The notes beneath the pieces are model-generated. The model saw only the letters and a list, made by a program, of their open reading frames with translations, was not told the origin of the DNA and did no database searches. From assembly GCA_947645675.1 (NCBI GenBank), contig CANSDP010000001.1, forward strand, positions 1 through 64,000: a stretch of DNA of 64,000 bases, read 5' to 3'. The DNA is from an uncultured Bacillota bacterium (lineage in GTDB: Bacteria; Bacillota; Clostridia; Oscillospirales; Oscillospiraceae). The number at the start of each line of letters is the position of its first letter. The first letter of the stretch is position 1. A program made the translations under genes and the position numbers. Shown piece by piece: positions 44,617 to 54,018 of this stretch.

Positions 44617-45465
44617 ATGTGGGAAAGTGTCGGCTATTATAACGGAGTGATGGGTCCCCTGGAGGAGATGCAGGTGCCCATGGGGGACCGGGCGCTCTAC
44701 TTCGGAGACGGGATCTACGAGGCCACCTGTGTGGCGAACCGGATTCCCTTCGCCCTGGAGGAGCACCTGGACCGGATGTACAACAGCCTGCGGCTGCTGG
44801 AGATCCCCTTCAGGATGGAGCGGGAGCGGGTGCGGGCGGAGCTGCAAAGGGTGATCGACGCGGCGGCGGACAGCCCCATTCATTTTCTGTACTGGCAGAT
44901 CACCCGGGGCAACAGCCCCCGGAACCATGTATTCCCCCAGGGGGTGGAGCCCTCCCTGATGATTTTTGTCAAGCCCCACGCCATGAAGCCTATGGATATC
45001 CCATACAAGCTGATTTCCCTGGAGGACAACCGCTTTAACCTGTGCAACATCAAGACGCTGAACCTGATTCCCAGCGTGCTCGCCAACCAGCGGGCGGCGG
45101 AGCGGGGCTGTGACGAGGCGGTGCTCCACCGGGGCAGCCGGGTGACCGAGTGCGCCCACAGCAACATCTCCATCCTGAAGGACGGCGTACTGCGCACCGC
45201 CCCTACCGACGAGCTGATTCTTCCCGGCATCACCCGCAAGCATCTGCTGGCCCTGGCCAAGGAGCACGGCATCCCCGTTCTGGAGGAGCCCTTCTCCATG
45301 GTGGAGCTGATGAACGCCGACGAGGTCATCGTCACCAGCTCCAGCGCCCTGTGCATGAAGGTGGAGTCCATCGACGGCATCCCCGTGGGCGGGAAGGACC
45401 CTCAGCGGCTGAAGCTGCTCCAGGACGCCTATCTGGCCAAGTTCCAGCGGGAGACGGCGAAATAA
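44617..45465 (+). CDS. Class IV aminotransferase (D-amino-acid transaminase-like)
   Basis: YFGDGIYEATCVANRIPFALEEHLDRMYNSLRLLEIPF, NIKTLNLIPSVLANQRA, VTECAHSNISIL. Confidence 0.92.
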   Translation: MWESVGYYNGVMGPLEEMQVPMGDRALYFGDGIYEATCVANRIPFALEEHLDRMYNSLRLLEIPFRMERERVRAELQRVIDAAADSPIHFLYWQITRGNSPRNHVFPQGVEPSLMIFVKPHAMKPMDIPYKLISLEDNRFNLCNIKTLNLIPSVLANQRAAERGCDEAVLHRGSRVTECAHSNISILKDGVLRTAPTDELILPGITRKHLLALAKEHGIPVLEEPFSMVELMNADEVIVTSSSALCMKVESIDGIPVGGKDPQRLKLLQDAYLAKFQRETAK

Positions 45466-45472
45466 CAAGGAA

Positions 45473-45503
45473 AAGGGCCCCGGCTTTCGCCGGGGCCCTT
45501 CGC
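45473..45503. terminator. Intrinsic terminator between convergent genes
   Basis: AAAAGGGCCCCGGCtttcGCCGGGGCCCTT. Confidence 0.85.
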
Positions 45504-45515
45504 TGTTTGCGTGAA

Positions 45516-46961
45516 TTAGTTCCAGAAATCGGTCTTTTCCCGCAGTCCGATAGAGGAGGCCTTGAAGGTGGGGTCCTTGCCCCGAGCGCGCTGGTCGGTG
45601 TAATCCTTCAGCGCCTTCATGGCGGTATTGCCCAGAATGACGATAACGGGCAGATTGATGATAGCCATAAAGCCCATCAGTACGTCCGCGATGTCCCAAG
45701 CCAGGCGGACCTTCAACAGAGCGCCCGCAAACACCAGCAGGACGGCGGCAAGGTTGAAGATGGTGGTGCCGGTCTTGCCCACCTTACGGCCGGCAATGTA
45801 GTTCATACAGCCCTCGCAGTAATACAGGTTGCCCAGCAGGGTGGTGAAGGCGAAGAGGAGCAGGGCAAAGGTGATGAAGATCGGGCCGAAGCCGCCGAAG
45901 ATGGTAGCCAGGGAGGCCTGCACCAGGGGAGCGCCCTCCAGACCGCCCTTGATGTCAACGCCGGTGGACAGGGTCATCATGGCGGTGGCGGTACACACCA
46001 GAATGGTGTCGATGAACACGGACAGCATCTGCACCAGACCCTGCTTTACAGGGTGGGACACGTCGGCCGCGGCGGCGGCGTTGGGGGCAGAGCCGATACC
46101 GGCCTCGTTGGAGTACAGGCCGCGCTTGATGCCCTGCATCACGCAGGAGCCCATGAAGCCGCCGAAAATGGCCTGGAAGTCGAAGGCCTCAACAAAAATC
46201 TTGGCCAGCACGCCGGGGATAGCGGTGATGTTCATCACCATGACCAAAATGGCCATCAGGATGTAAATGACGCCCATCACAGGGACCATCACGCCAGTGA
46301 CCTTGACGATGCGCTTGCCGCCGCCGAAGATGCAAATGGACACCAGAACCGCCAGAACCGCGCCGCCGATCAGGGAGACCATGCTGATCTCCTTGCCGAA
46401 CAGAACAACAGTACCCGCCGCCTCATAGAAGCTGTAGCTGGTAAAGCTGCTAATCAGGTTGAAGGAGGCCAGCATATTAAAGCCGCCGGCGTAGGTGGCG
46501 ATGAGGATCACAGCGAAGATGACGCCCAGCGCGCGGCTGTGCAGGGCGGCCTCGATGTAGTAGGAGGGGCCGCCGTAGCTTCCGCCCTCGGGGTTCTTTT
46601 TCTTATAAATCTGGGCCAGGGTGCTCTCTACAAAGGCGGAGGCCCCGCCGATGATGGCGATGAGCCACATCCAGAACACCGCGCCGTAGCCGCCGGCGGC
46701 AATGGCGGTGGCTACGCCTACGATGTTGCCGGTGCCCACGCGGCTGGCGGTGGAGACCATCAGGGCCTGGAACGCGGAGACGGAGTTTTCTCCCTTGGGC
46801 TTCTCGGTGACGACGCGAATGGATTCGGGCAGCAGCCGCAGCTGGACCAGCTTGCCCCGGAAGGTAAAGTACAGACCTACAGCCAGCAGCATGATGATCA
46901 GAATGTAGCTGTACATCCAACCGCTGATGGTGCCAATCAGATTGGCAAACGCTTCTAACAT
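45516..46961 (-). CDS. AGCS family alanine/glycine:cation symporter
   Basis: ASRVGTGNIVGVATAIAAGGYGAVFWMW, GLYSNEAGIGSAPNAAAAADVSHPVKQG. Confidence 0.96.
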   Translation of the reverse strand: MLEAFANLIGTISGWMYSYILIIMLLAVGLYFTFRGKLVQLRLLPESIRVVTEKPKGENSVSAFQALMVSTASRVGTGNIVGVATAIAAGGYGAVFWMWLIAIIGGASAFVESTLAQIYKKKNPEGGSYGGPSYYIEAALHSRALGVIFAVILIATYAGGFNMLASFNLISSFTSYSFYEAAGTVVLFGKEISMVSLIGGAVLAVLVSICIFGGGKRIVKVTGVMVPVMGVIYILMAILVMVMNITAIPGVLAKIFVEAFDFQAIFGGFMGSCVMQGIKRGLYSNEAGIGSAPNAAAAADVSHPVKQGLVQMLSVFIDTILVCTATAMMTLSTGVDIKGGLEGAPLVQASLATIFGGFGPIFITFALLLFAFTTLLGNLYYCEGCMNYIAGRKVGKTGTTIFNLAAVLLVFAGALLKVRLAWDIADVLMGFMAIINLPVIVILGNTAMKALKDYTDQRARGKDPTFKASSIGLREKTDFWN

Positions 46962-47178
46962 AGATTTTCCCTCTCTCTCTTAAATTCAGGCAGCTCGGAC
47001 CAAGCCTTATGGGAACCTGGCCCGGATGCCTCGTCGAGAGGTAGTATAGCATAGATTTTTCAACTTGCATAGTATTTCATGCGTGGAATTGCGCTGAATT
47101 TGCTGAAATGACGGGAAAAAAGGAAAATAATTCCAATTATTGCGTCTTTAACACGCGAAATTCAGCCCCGGCGGCGGT

Positions 47179-47571
47179 TCAGCCCTCCAGCTTCCTGGCC
47201 GTCTTGGACAGGAAGCGCTCGTCGGTGACAATGAACCGCTCATGGGTCCCCTGGCCGATGGGGCCCCTCTCGTCGAAGGCGGCCACGGTGAGCGACAGCC
47301 GCTTGCCGTCCACCGCTGCCACCTCGCTCTCCGCCCAGACCCTCATCCCCACGGGGGTGGCGCTGTCGTGGGAGACGTTCAGCCTGGTGCCCACGGTGCT
47401 TTGACCGGGCTCCAGATAGGGGGCGATGGACTTCCAGGCCGCCTCCTCCATCAGGGCGCACATAAAGGGGGTGCCGAACACCGGCAGCGCCCCGGAACAG
47501 GCCGCCTGGGCGGTGTTGCTGTCGCTGACCACCGTCTCGGCGCGGCCCTTCAAACCGACTGTAATAGACAT
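47179..47571 (-). CDS. Thioesterase (hotdog, FlK-like)
   Basis: GTPFMCALMEEAAWKSIAPYLEPGQSTVGTRLNVSHDSATPVGMRVWAESEV...FDERGPIGQGTHERFIV. Confidence 0.85.
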   Translation of the reverse strand: MSITVGLKGRAETVVSDSNTAQAACSGALPVFGTPFMCALMEEAAWKSIAPYLEPGQSTVGTRLNVSHDSATPVGMRVWAESEVAAVDGKRLSLTVAAFDERGPIGQGTHERFIVTDERFLSKTARKLEG

Positions 47572-47697
47572 GAAAACGTCCTCCTTTATCTTTGGTTGCC
47601 ATATTATAGCACAGGGAAAGGAAGAAAGCCAGCAGGGGCATTGCTTTTTTTGATATGCTGAATTCCCAGTTGAAAATGGTTTGACTATTTAGTAGAA

Positions 47698-47774
47698 TAA
47701 AGGAACCTTCTGAATTTTCAGGTGTTTCCCCCGCCTCCGGCGGGGGAAACACGAATAAATCAGAGGTTCTTGAA
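47698..47774. repeat. Long near-perfect stem-loop element
   Basis: GAACCTTCTGAATTTTCAGGTGTTTCCCCCGCC-tcc-GGCGGGGGAAACACGAATAAATCAGAGGTTC. Confidence 0.85.
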
Positions 47775-47803
47775 ATCACCAGTTTGGAACAGGAGGGCAT
47801 ATC

Positions 47804-48625
47804 ATGGAAACGGGAACCTATCAGACAGCCTGCGGGGTGATTCACTACTGGGTCGGCAGGAAGCCAGATCATGCCAAAGCGTCGTTGATTTTTTTGCCGG
47901 GATTGACCGCTGATCACCGTCTATTTGAGAAACAAATTGAATTCTTTGAGAAGGAATACGATGTTTTCGTGTGGGATGCCCCAGGGCACGGAGCTTCCTG
48001 GCCCTTCGCGCTGACCTTTACGCTCATGGATAAAGCAAGATGGCTTGACGAGATCCTTACAAAGGAAAAGCTGACCGCTCCAATTGTGATCGGACAGTCA
48101 ATGGGGGGATATGTCGGGCAGGTCTATGCCCAGATGTATCCGGAAAAGCTGAGGGGATTTGTGTCCATTGATTCCGCGCCTCTGCAAAGAAAATATGTGA
48201 CCCGGGCTGAGCTGTGGCTGCTGAAAAGGATGGAGCCGGTATACCGGCACTATCCCTGGAAGGCGCTTTTATGGTCCGGGACAAACGGAGTGGCGGTGTC
48301 CCCCTACGGCAGGGGACTGATGCGGGCTATGATGATGGTCTATGATGGTGATCAGGAGAGATACGCCAGACTGTCCGGCCATGGCTTCCGTATGCTGGCC
48401 GGCGCCATGGAGGCAGACCTCCCCTACGAAATACCCTGTCCCGCGCTGCTGATCTGCGGAGAAAAGGACCGCGCGGGTTCGTGCGTCAGATATAACAGGG
48501 CATGGAATAAAAACACCGGGATCAGGCTGGAGTGGATCAAGGGAGCCGGACACAACTCAAACACGGACAGACCCGAGCTGGTTAACGCCTTGATTGAGGA
48601 GTTCGTGATAAGAAATATAATTTAA
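47804..48625 (+). CDS. Alpha/beta hydrolase
   Basis: LIFLPGLTADHRLFEKQIEFF, APIVIGQSMGGYVGQVYA nucleophile elbow, GAGHNSNTDRPE. Confidence 0.93.
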   Translation: METGTYQTACGVIHYWVGRKPDHAKASLIFLPGLTADHRLFEKQIEFFEKEYDVFVWDAPGHGASWPFALTFTLMDKARWLDEILTKEKLTAPIVIGQSMGGYVGQVYAQMYPEKLRGFVSIDSAPLQRKYVTRAELWLLKRMEPVYRHYPWKALLWSGTNGVAVSPYGRGLMRAMMMVYDGDQERYARLSGHGFRMLAGAMEADLPYEIPCPALLICGEKDRAGSCVRYNRAWNKNTGIRLEWIKGAGHNSNTDRPELVNALIEEFVIRNII

Positions 48626-48629
48626 AACC

Positions 48630-48664
48630 AGCGGGCGTACATTGTGCGCCCGCTGGCAATTTTT
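48630..48664. terminator. Intrinsic terminator
   Basis: CCAGCGGGCGtacattgtGCGCCCGCTGGcaatttttc. Confidence 0.75.
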
Positions 48665-48665
48665 C

Positions 48666-49943
48666 CTACATCTCGCTCCTGATCTCCGCCATAGCGTTGA
48701 CCACTGTCCAGCCCTGGGGGAAGGGGCGGTCCAGGTTCCACACGCCAATGCCGTACAGGCCGTAGTCCAGGGCCAGCCGGACCTTGGCCTGGATGGACCG
48801 GGCGTCCTCGAACCAGACCTCATGCTCGCCGCCCTGGCCGTCCACATAGCGGAACCAGGGGGCCTGGGCCTGTTCGTCGTACCGGATGGCGGCGCGGCGG
48901 TCCCAGGCCAGCCGGACGGCCTCCACATTGTTCAGCGACCGGGTCCGGCCCCCCTGGCGGTAGGGCAGGGGCCAGTCATAGCCGTAGTTGGGGACGCCCA
49001 GGAAGAGCTGGCTGGGGGTAAACTCGGTGAGGGCGTATTCCACCACCCGGCGGACCTCTGGCAGGGGGGCCACCGCCATGGGCGGGCCGCTGAGGTTGCC
49101 CCAGTCATAGGTCATGAGAAGGGCGTGGTCCACCGACTGGGCGATCAGGTGGTAGTCGACGCCCTCATAGAGCCGTCCCGGCTGATCCGCCGAGGTCTTG
49201 GGGGCCAGAGCGGATATGAGAGGCCGCCCCCCGGGGGCCAGAGCCCGGCGCAGGCGGGCCAGGAACCGGGCGTAGGCCCGGGCGTCCTCCGCCCGGAGGT
49301 ATTCAAAGTCCACGTCCACCCACTGATAGCCCCGCCGCTCCGCCGTGCGGACGATCTCCTCGATCAGCTCCTTCTGGTCATCCTCGTCCTCCAGCAGCTC
49401 ATGAGCCAGCTCACCGGAGAAACGCTCGTTTTCGTCCAGGTTGGACAGGTGGAGGACAGGGGCCACCCGGCTCTGGAGGGCGGCGTTCACCAGGGCCTCG
49501 TCCCGGAGGGGTATGAGCTCCTCCTCGTCAAACCGGTAGGTGAAGGGGGTGAGGAGGGACAGATAGGGCAGGGTGGCCCGGAGCAGGCTCCGGTCAATGG
49601 TGGGGTAGGCGTAGGCGTTGACGGTGAGGGTCCCCTGGGGCCGGGAGGCATACTTGACCACGATGACCTGTCCAGGATAGAGCAGGTCCCGGCCCTGGAG
49701 GGAAGGGTTGTTGCGCAGCAGCTGGACGGCGGTAGTGCTGTGCATCTGGGCGATGGAGTACAGGGAGTCCCCCGCCTTGACGGTGTGGGTCAGCTCGGGG
49801 TACTGGACCACGATGGTCTGGCCCACCACCAGCTGGGAGGGGTTGGGGAGCTGATTGTCCTGGAGCAGCCGCTCCATGGGAACGCCGTACTGCTGGGCCA
49901 GCTGATACATACTGTCCCCCGGCTGAACGACATGGATGTCCAT
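48666..49943 (-). CDS. LysM-GH18 glycosidase (SleL/YaaH-like)
   Basis: Two LysM repeats (HVVQPGDSMYQLAQQYGVPMERLLQDNQLPNPSQLVVGQTIVV; HTVKAGDSLYSIAQMHS) and GH18 catalytic WVDVDFEYL. Confidence 0.92.
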   Translation of the reverse strand: MDIHVVQPGDSMYQLAQQYGVPMERLLQDNQLPNPSQLVVGQTIVVQYPELTHTVKAGDSLYSIAQMHSTTAVQLLRNNPSLQGRDLLYPGQVIVVKYASRPQGTLTVNAYAYPTIDRSLLRATLPYLSLLTPFTYRFDEEELIPLRDEALVNAALQSRVAPVLHLSNLDENERFSGELAHELLEDEDDQKELIEEIVRTAERRGYQWVDVDFEYLRAEDARAYARFLARLRRALAPGGRPLISALAPKTSADQPGRLYEGVDYHLIAQSVDHALLMTYDWGNLSGPPMAVAPLPEVRRVVEYALTEFTPSQLFLGVPNYGYDWPLPYRQGGRTRSLNNVEAVRLAWDRRAAIRYDEQAQAPWFRYVDGQGGEHEVWFEDARSIQAKVRLALDYGLYGIGVWNLDRPFPQGWTVVNAMAEIRSEM

Positions 49944-49957
49944 AAAATGCCCTCCTT

Positions 49958-50698
49958 TCAAACCACCGTCACAAACTGGCCGCTGGCGTATCCGATGACG
50001 CCGTTGTAGTTGACCAGGTGCCAGCCGTTGTCGGTGTTGATGATGGTGAGGGGAGCGCCGTCGGGGGCCTGGGCGACAATGGGGGCGGAGGTATTGGGCC
50101 GGGAACGGATGTTCAGATTGCCCCACTCCACGTCCACCACCCCCTGGCGGCGGTGCTCCGACTCAAAAAAGGGGATGTTGAAGTACTCCGTCAGGGCCAG
50201 GACGATCACCCGGGCGGCGCTGTCCAGGTTGTTCTTGATCCAGGCGGCGTCCTCCGGGTTGTCGTGGAAGGCCAGCTCAATGAGGACGGAGGGGGCCCGG
50301 ACCCGGGCCACCTCCCCCAGGGTGGTGGTGGCCTCGGTGCGCACCTTGTTGGGGTCGGGGTAGATGGTTTTCAGCCCGTCGGCGATGAGCTCCGCCGCAC
50401 GCTTGCCGTCGGCGCTGCCGGGGTAGTAGAAGACGATGGACCCCCGGGCCTTGCCCGCCTGGGCCCCGGCGGCGGCGTTGGAGTGGAGGGCCAGGTGGAA
50501 ATCGTAGTTCCCCGCGTTGGAGGCGGCGATAGAGGAGGCGGCCGTCATGTCCGGGGTGTTCCGGGTGTACCGAATGCCGGAGGCGTCCAGATAGGGGATC
50601 ATCTTGTCGGCCAGGAGATTCATCCATTCCTCCTCTGTGCCGCCGTTGACATAATAATTCCATTCTTGTGTGCTGGGGGATAAGTATATAATGGGCAT
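49958..50698 (-). CDS. N-acetylmuramoyl-L-alanine amidase with SH3-like domain
   Basis: FHLALHSNAAAGAQAGKARGSIVFYYPGSADGKRAAELIADGL, VLIELAFHDNPEDAAWI; C-terminal GNLNIRSRPNTSAPIVAQAPDG. Confidence 0.92.
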   Translation of the reverse strand: MPIIYLSPSTQEWNYYVNGGTEEEWMNLLADKMIPYLDASGIRYTRNTPDMTAASSIAASNAGNYDFHLALHSNAAAGAQAGKARGSIVFYYPGSADGKRAAELIADGLKTIYPDPNKVRTEATTTLGEVARVRAPSVLIELAFHDNPEDAAWIKNNLDSAARVIVLALTEYFNIPFFESEHRRQGVVDVEWGNLNIRSRPNTSAPIVAQAPDGAPLTIINTDNGWHLVNYNGVIGYASGQFVTVV

Positions 50699-50889
50699 AG
50701 CAATGCACCTCCCGAATTTTACCCATCCTATGAGCGGGCAGAGACGGAGGTGCCTGAATTTGCGGAATAATTGGGACAAAACGCCCCCGCATTTTGTCGA
50801 AAATATCTAATTGCAATTCGACGGAAGTCGTGCTATAGTCAAAATAAGTCCAGTAGCGGAACGGGCCGCGGGGCGGGATAATTGAATAC

Positions 50890-51075
50890 CGGCAAGTGAA
50901 GTTCCTGGAAAAATGACGAAAGTCTGCCGAAGGAGTAAAACTCTCAGGCGCTTGTCAGCAAGCGAGGACCGGGAATGGATGTGGCTCTGGAGAAGCCCGG
51001 AAACGGGTACCGAAGGTGCAAGGCGGCGCGGAGACGCGCGGCTGAATCTCTCAGGTAAAAGGACGGAGTGGAACG
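50890..51075 (+). promoter_or_regulatory. Tandem glycine riboswitch
   Basis: Two aptamer-like units: TGCCGAAGGAGTAAAACTCTCAGG... and GGAGAAGCCCGG...TACCGAAGGTGCAAGGCG...GAATCTCTCAGGTAAAAGGACGGAG, upstream of AGCS gene. Confidence 0.9.
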
Positions 51076-51114
51076 TGCGGACTGTGTGTCCGCCATTTTC
51101 GCGTTCTCTTTTTC

Positions 51115-51147
51115 GGAGCGGCCGGTGGGCCGTTCCTTTTATTTTTT
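51115..51147 (+). terminator. Riboswitch expression-platform terminator
   Basis: GGAGCGGCC-ggt-GGGCCGTTCC-TTTTATTTTTT before the AGCS start. Confidence 0.75.
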
Positions 51148-51163
51148 CTGAGGAGGAATTATC

Positions 51164-52564
51164 ATGCAGCAAGTACAGGAAACCCTTCTGACCATGGTGC
51201 AGACCGTCAACGCCTATCTCTCGGACTACATCCTGGTGGGCCTGCTCATCGCGGTAGGCCTCTGGTTCTCCATCAAGACCCGCTTTGTCCAAATTCGCTG
51301 CTTTGGCGAGGGTATGCGCCGGGTCTTTGGCAGCATCTCCTTGTTCGGCGGAAAGCAGCAGAGCGGAATGAGCTCCTTCCAGGCCCTGGCTACCGCCATT
51401 GCCGCTCAGGTGGGCACCGGCAATATCGTGGGGGCCTCGGGAGCCATCCTGACCGGCGGTCCGGGAGCCATTTTCTGGATGTGGATCATCGCCTTTTTCG
51501 GCATGGCTACCATCTACGCCGAGGCCGTGCTGGCCCAGGAAACCCGGGTGAAGGACAAGGACGGCAATATCCAGGGCGGTCCCGTCTACTACATCACCAC
51601 CGCGTTCCAGGGCCCCTTCGGCAAATTCCTGGCAGGATTTTTCTCCGTGGCCATTATCCTGGCTCTGGGCTTCTTCGGCTGTATGGTGCAGTCCAATTCC
51701 ATCAGCTCCACCTTTGAGACCGCCTTCCACGTCCCCGGCTGGGTGGTCGGCGCGGCGCTGGTCCTCATCTGCGGCGCGATCTTCCTGGGGGGCGTCCAGC
51801 GTCTGGCCGCTGTCACCGAGAAGGTGGTCCCCGTGATGGCAGTGCTCTTCGTGCTGGGGGGCTGTGTGGTGCTGGTGATGCGCGCCCAGTATATCCCCGC
51901 CACCTTCGGCATGATTTTCCAATACGCCTTCCAGCCCCAGGCCATTCTGGGCGGCGGCTTCGGCGCGGCGCTGAAAATCGCCCTGAGCCAGGGGGCAAAG
52001 CGGGGGCTGTTTTCCAATGAGGCGGGCATGGGCTCCACCCCCCACGCCCACGCCCTGGCCAATGTGGCCCAGCCCCACGATCAGGGCGTGGTGGCCATGG
52101 TGGGCGTGTTCATCGACACCTTTGTCGTCCTGACCCTCAACGCCCTGGTGATCATCTCCACCCTCTACGCCGGCGGCGGCCCTCTGGCCGGGGGCTACAC
52201 GGGCCCGGTCACCGAGACCATCGGCAAGGCCAACCTGGCCCAGACCGCCTTCGGCTCCGTCTGGGGGGAGGAGCTGGGGGCCATGTTTGTGGCCGTCTGC
52301 CTGTTCTTCTTCGCCTTCTCCACCATCCTGGGGTGGAACCTCTTCGGGAAGATCAACGTGGCGTATCTCTTCGGGAAGAGGGCCACTGTGGTGTACACGG
52401 TGATCGCTCTGGCCTTCATCTTCCTGGGCACCCTGGCCTCCAACGACCTGGTCTGGGAGCTGTCCGATATGTTCAACAACCTGATGGTCATTCCCAACGC
52501 CATCGGCCTCTTCGCCCTGACGGGCCTTGTGGTAAAGGTGATGAAGCGGGCGAAGCGGAGCTGA
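51164..52564 (+). CDS. AGCS family glycine/alanine:sodium symporter
   Basis: IAAQVGTGNIVGASGAILTGGPGAIFWMW, GLFSNEAGMGSTPHAHALANVAQPHDQG; AGGAGG. Confidence 0.96.
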   Translation: MQQVQETLLTMVQTVNAYLSDYILVGLLIAVGLWFSIKTRFVQIRCFGEGMRRVFGSISLFGGKQQSGMSSFQALATAIAAQVGTGNIVGASGAILTGGPGAIFWMWIIAFFGMATIYAEAVLAQETRVKDKDGNIQGGPVYYITTAFQGPFGKFLAGFFSVAIILALGFFGCMVQSNSISSTFETAFHVPGWVVGAALVLICGAIFLGGVQRLAAVTEKVVPVMAVLFVLGGCVVLVMRAQYIPATFGMIFQYAFQPQAILGGGFGAALKIALSQGAKRGLFSNEAGMGSTPHAHALANVAQPHDQGVVAMVGVFIDTFVVLTLNALVIISTLYAGGGPLAGGYTGPVTETIGKANLAQTAFGSVWGEELGAMFVAVCLFFFAFSTILGWNLFGKINVAYLFGKRATVVYTVIALAFIFLGTLASNDLVWELSDMFNNLMVIPNAIGLFALTGLVVKVMKRAKRS

Positions 52565-52665
52565 CGGGTAAAATTGACCGGCCCCCCACAAGGACTTGGC
52601 GCTATTTCATTCATAAGAGAAAATAATGCGCAGACCCTATGCAGCCAGCATCTTGAAAAGCAGTT

Positions 52666-52705
52666 GGAACCCTGTTACAATGGACCGTAACAGGGTTCTT
52701 TTTAT
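52666..52705 (+). terminator. Intrinsic terminator
   Basis: GGAACCCTGTTACaatggaccGTAACAGGGTTCTTTTTAT. Confidence 0.9.
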
Positions 52706-52736
52706 AGTTCCCATAATAGAACGGAGGAATGATAGC

Positions 52737-53660
52737 ATGAAGAAAAAACTCTTGTCGGCGGCGCTGGCTGTGGCTATGGCGCTGTCCGTGGTCCCCGGAG
52801 CCTTCGCGGCGGAAGCGGTGACGGCCAGCCCCACCAACGACAAGCTGACGGTGGACGGTGTGGAGCGGAACCCCACGGTCTACAAGATCGGGGACAGCAA
52901 CTATTTCAAAATCCGCGACCTTGCCGCCGTGCTCAACGGCACCAGCAAGCAGTTCAGCGTGGGCTATGACGGCGAGAAGCAGTCGGTCACCGCCACCCCC
53001 GGCCAGCCCTATGAGCTGACAGGCACCGAGCTGACCGGCGCGGCCTCCTCCAGCCAGCCGGCGCAGGCCAGCGGAGACGCCGTCTATGTCAACGGCCAGC
53101 GGGTGGAGGCCGAGGTCTATAAGATCGACGGCAGCAACTACTTCAAGCTCCGGGACCTGGGAGCGGCCCTGGGCTTTGAGGTGAACTGGACCGCCGAGCG
53201 GGGCGTCATCGTGGAAACCGGCGGGGCCGCTCAGACCACTGATCCCACGCAGCCTGGTACCAGCTATACATACGATGAGTTAGCTAATTGCTATATTGAT
53301 GCGCTGCTTTGCTGGAATAACGGCGGCCAGTGTATGAAGATGATTCTGACCGAGGCTATGAATGCGGAGGAAGCCAGAGCGGAGAATAGACAGGGAGAAG
53401 CTGTACAGAAAATGCGCAGCCATGTCAATGAAATGTTGTCTTATGCTGAGGAGCTTTTGGCGATTGTAAATCAGTATCCGGATATCTTTGCTGAGACGAT
53501 TTCCGATGAGGAGTCTGTGATTGCGGGGCTTAAAACTTTGCAGAGCATGGACTTTACCTCAAGAGACGACATTTATTTTGTTTTGGCACTCAGTGATCAA
53601 TGGATAAAGGTTTCGAAGGACTTGAATGCCTTAGAAGATCTCATTTTGTCGTATAAATAA
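52737..53660 (+). CDS. Secreted stalk-domain protein
   Basis: Signal peptide MKKKLLSAALAVAMALSVVPGAFA; two stalk motifs NYFKIRDLAAVLNGT and NYFKLRDLGAALGFEVNW. Confidence 0.82.
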   Translation: MKKKLLSAALAVAMALSVVPGAFAAEAVTASPTNDKLTVDGVERNPTVYKIGDSNYFKIRDLAAVLNGTSKQFSVGYDGEKQSVTATPGQPYELTGTELTGAASSSQPAQASGDAVYVNGQRVEAEVYKIDGSNYFKLRDLGAALGFEVNWTAERGVIVETGGAAQTTDPTQPGTSYTYDELANCYIDALLCWNNGGQCMKMILTEAMNAEEARAENRQGEAVQKMRSHVNEMLSYAEELLAIVNQYPDIFAETISDEESVIAGLKTLQSMDFTSRDDIYFVLALSDQWIKVSKDLNALEDLILSYK

Positions 53661-53680
53661 TCTTAAAAGAAATAAACAGC

Positions 53681-53712
53681 CCCCGTCCGCTGGACGGGGG
53701 CTTTGCTGTCTT
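53681..53712 (+). terminator. Intrinsic terminator, repeat copy 1
   Basis: GCCCCCGTCCgcTGGACGGGGGCTTTGCTGTCTTG. Confidence 0.8.
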
Positions 53713-53840
53713 GACAAGACGGCAGTATGTGGTATAATAATAACAGAAGGGATACCGTGACAAGCGGTTAGTCCCGAATGATTTAGCTAAGGAATAGCCG
53801 CTTCATTTGGACGTGAGGGCGGCTATTTCCTTTTGAAGAT
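53711..53840 (+). ncRNA. Candidate antisense RNA antitoxin, locus 2
   Basis: TTGACA-N16-TATAAT promoter at 53711..53738; ends in terminator GGAATAGCCGC...GGCGGCTATTTCCTTTT. Confidence 0.65.
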
Positions 53841-53909
53841 CTGATAGCACAGACCTACAACGCCAAGAATCACAAGAGAGTAAGCGAAAAGCTCCTCATA
53901 TGTAACCAT
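53823..53909 (-). CDS. Small hydrophobic peptide (28 aa), holin-like type I toxin candidate
   Basis: MVTYEELFAYSLVILGVVGLCYQIFKRK*; SD GGGGGG within a hairpin with upstream CCCCC. Confidence 0.72.
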   Translation of the reverse strand: MVTYEELFAYSLVILGVVGLCYQIFKRK

Positions 53910-54018
53910 AGCGGTCCCCCCTTTCCGGGGGACAAGGCCCCCAAGGATGGGGGACTAACCACCTGCCGTTTGTAACGATATACCCTTCCGGCTTTACCCA
54001 TAAGGGCTCAGCACATCC

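Noticed and set aside
43213-45699. 828-aa minus-strand ORF
   Set aside because: Runs antisense or out of frame across glycosyltransferase, PAP2 and aminotransferase genes, which have clear motifs
45150-46958. 602-aa plus-strand ORF
   Set aside because: Antisense to AGCS 45516..46961 and out of frame with the aminotransferase
50807-52591. 594-aa minus-strand ORF
   Set aside because: Antisense to AGCS transporter and glycine riboswitch; no recognisable domain
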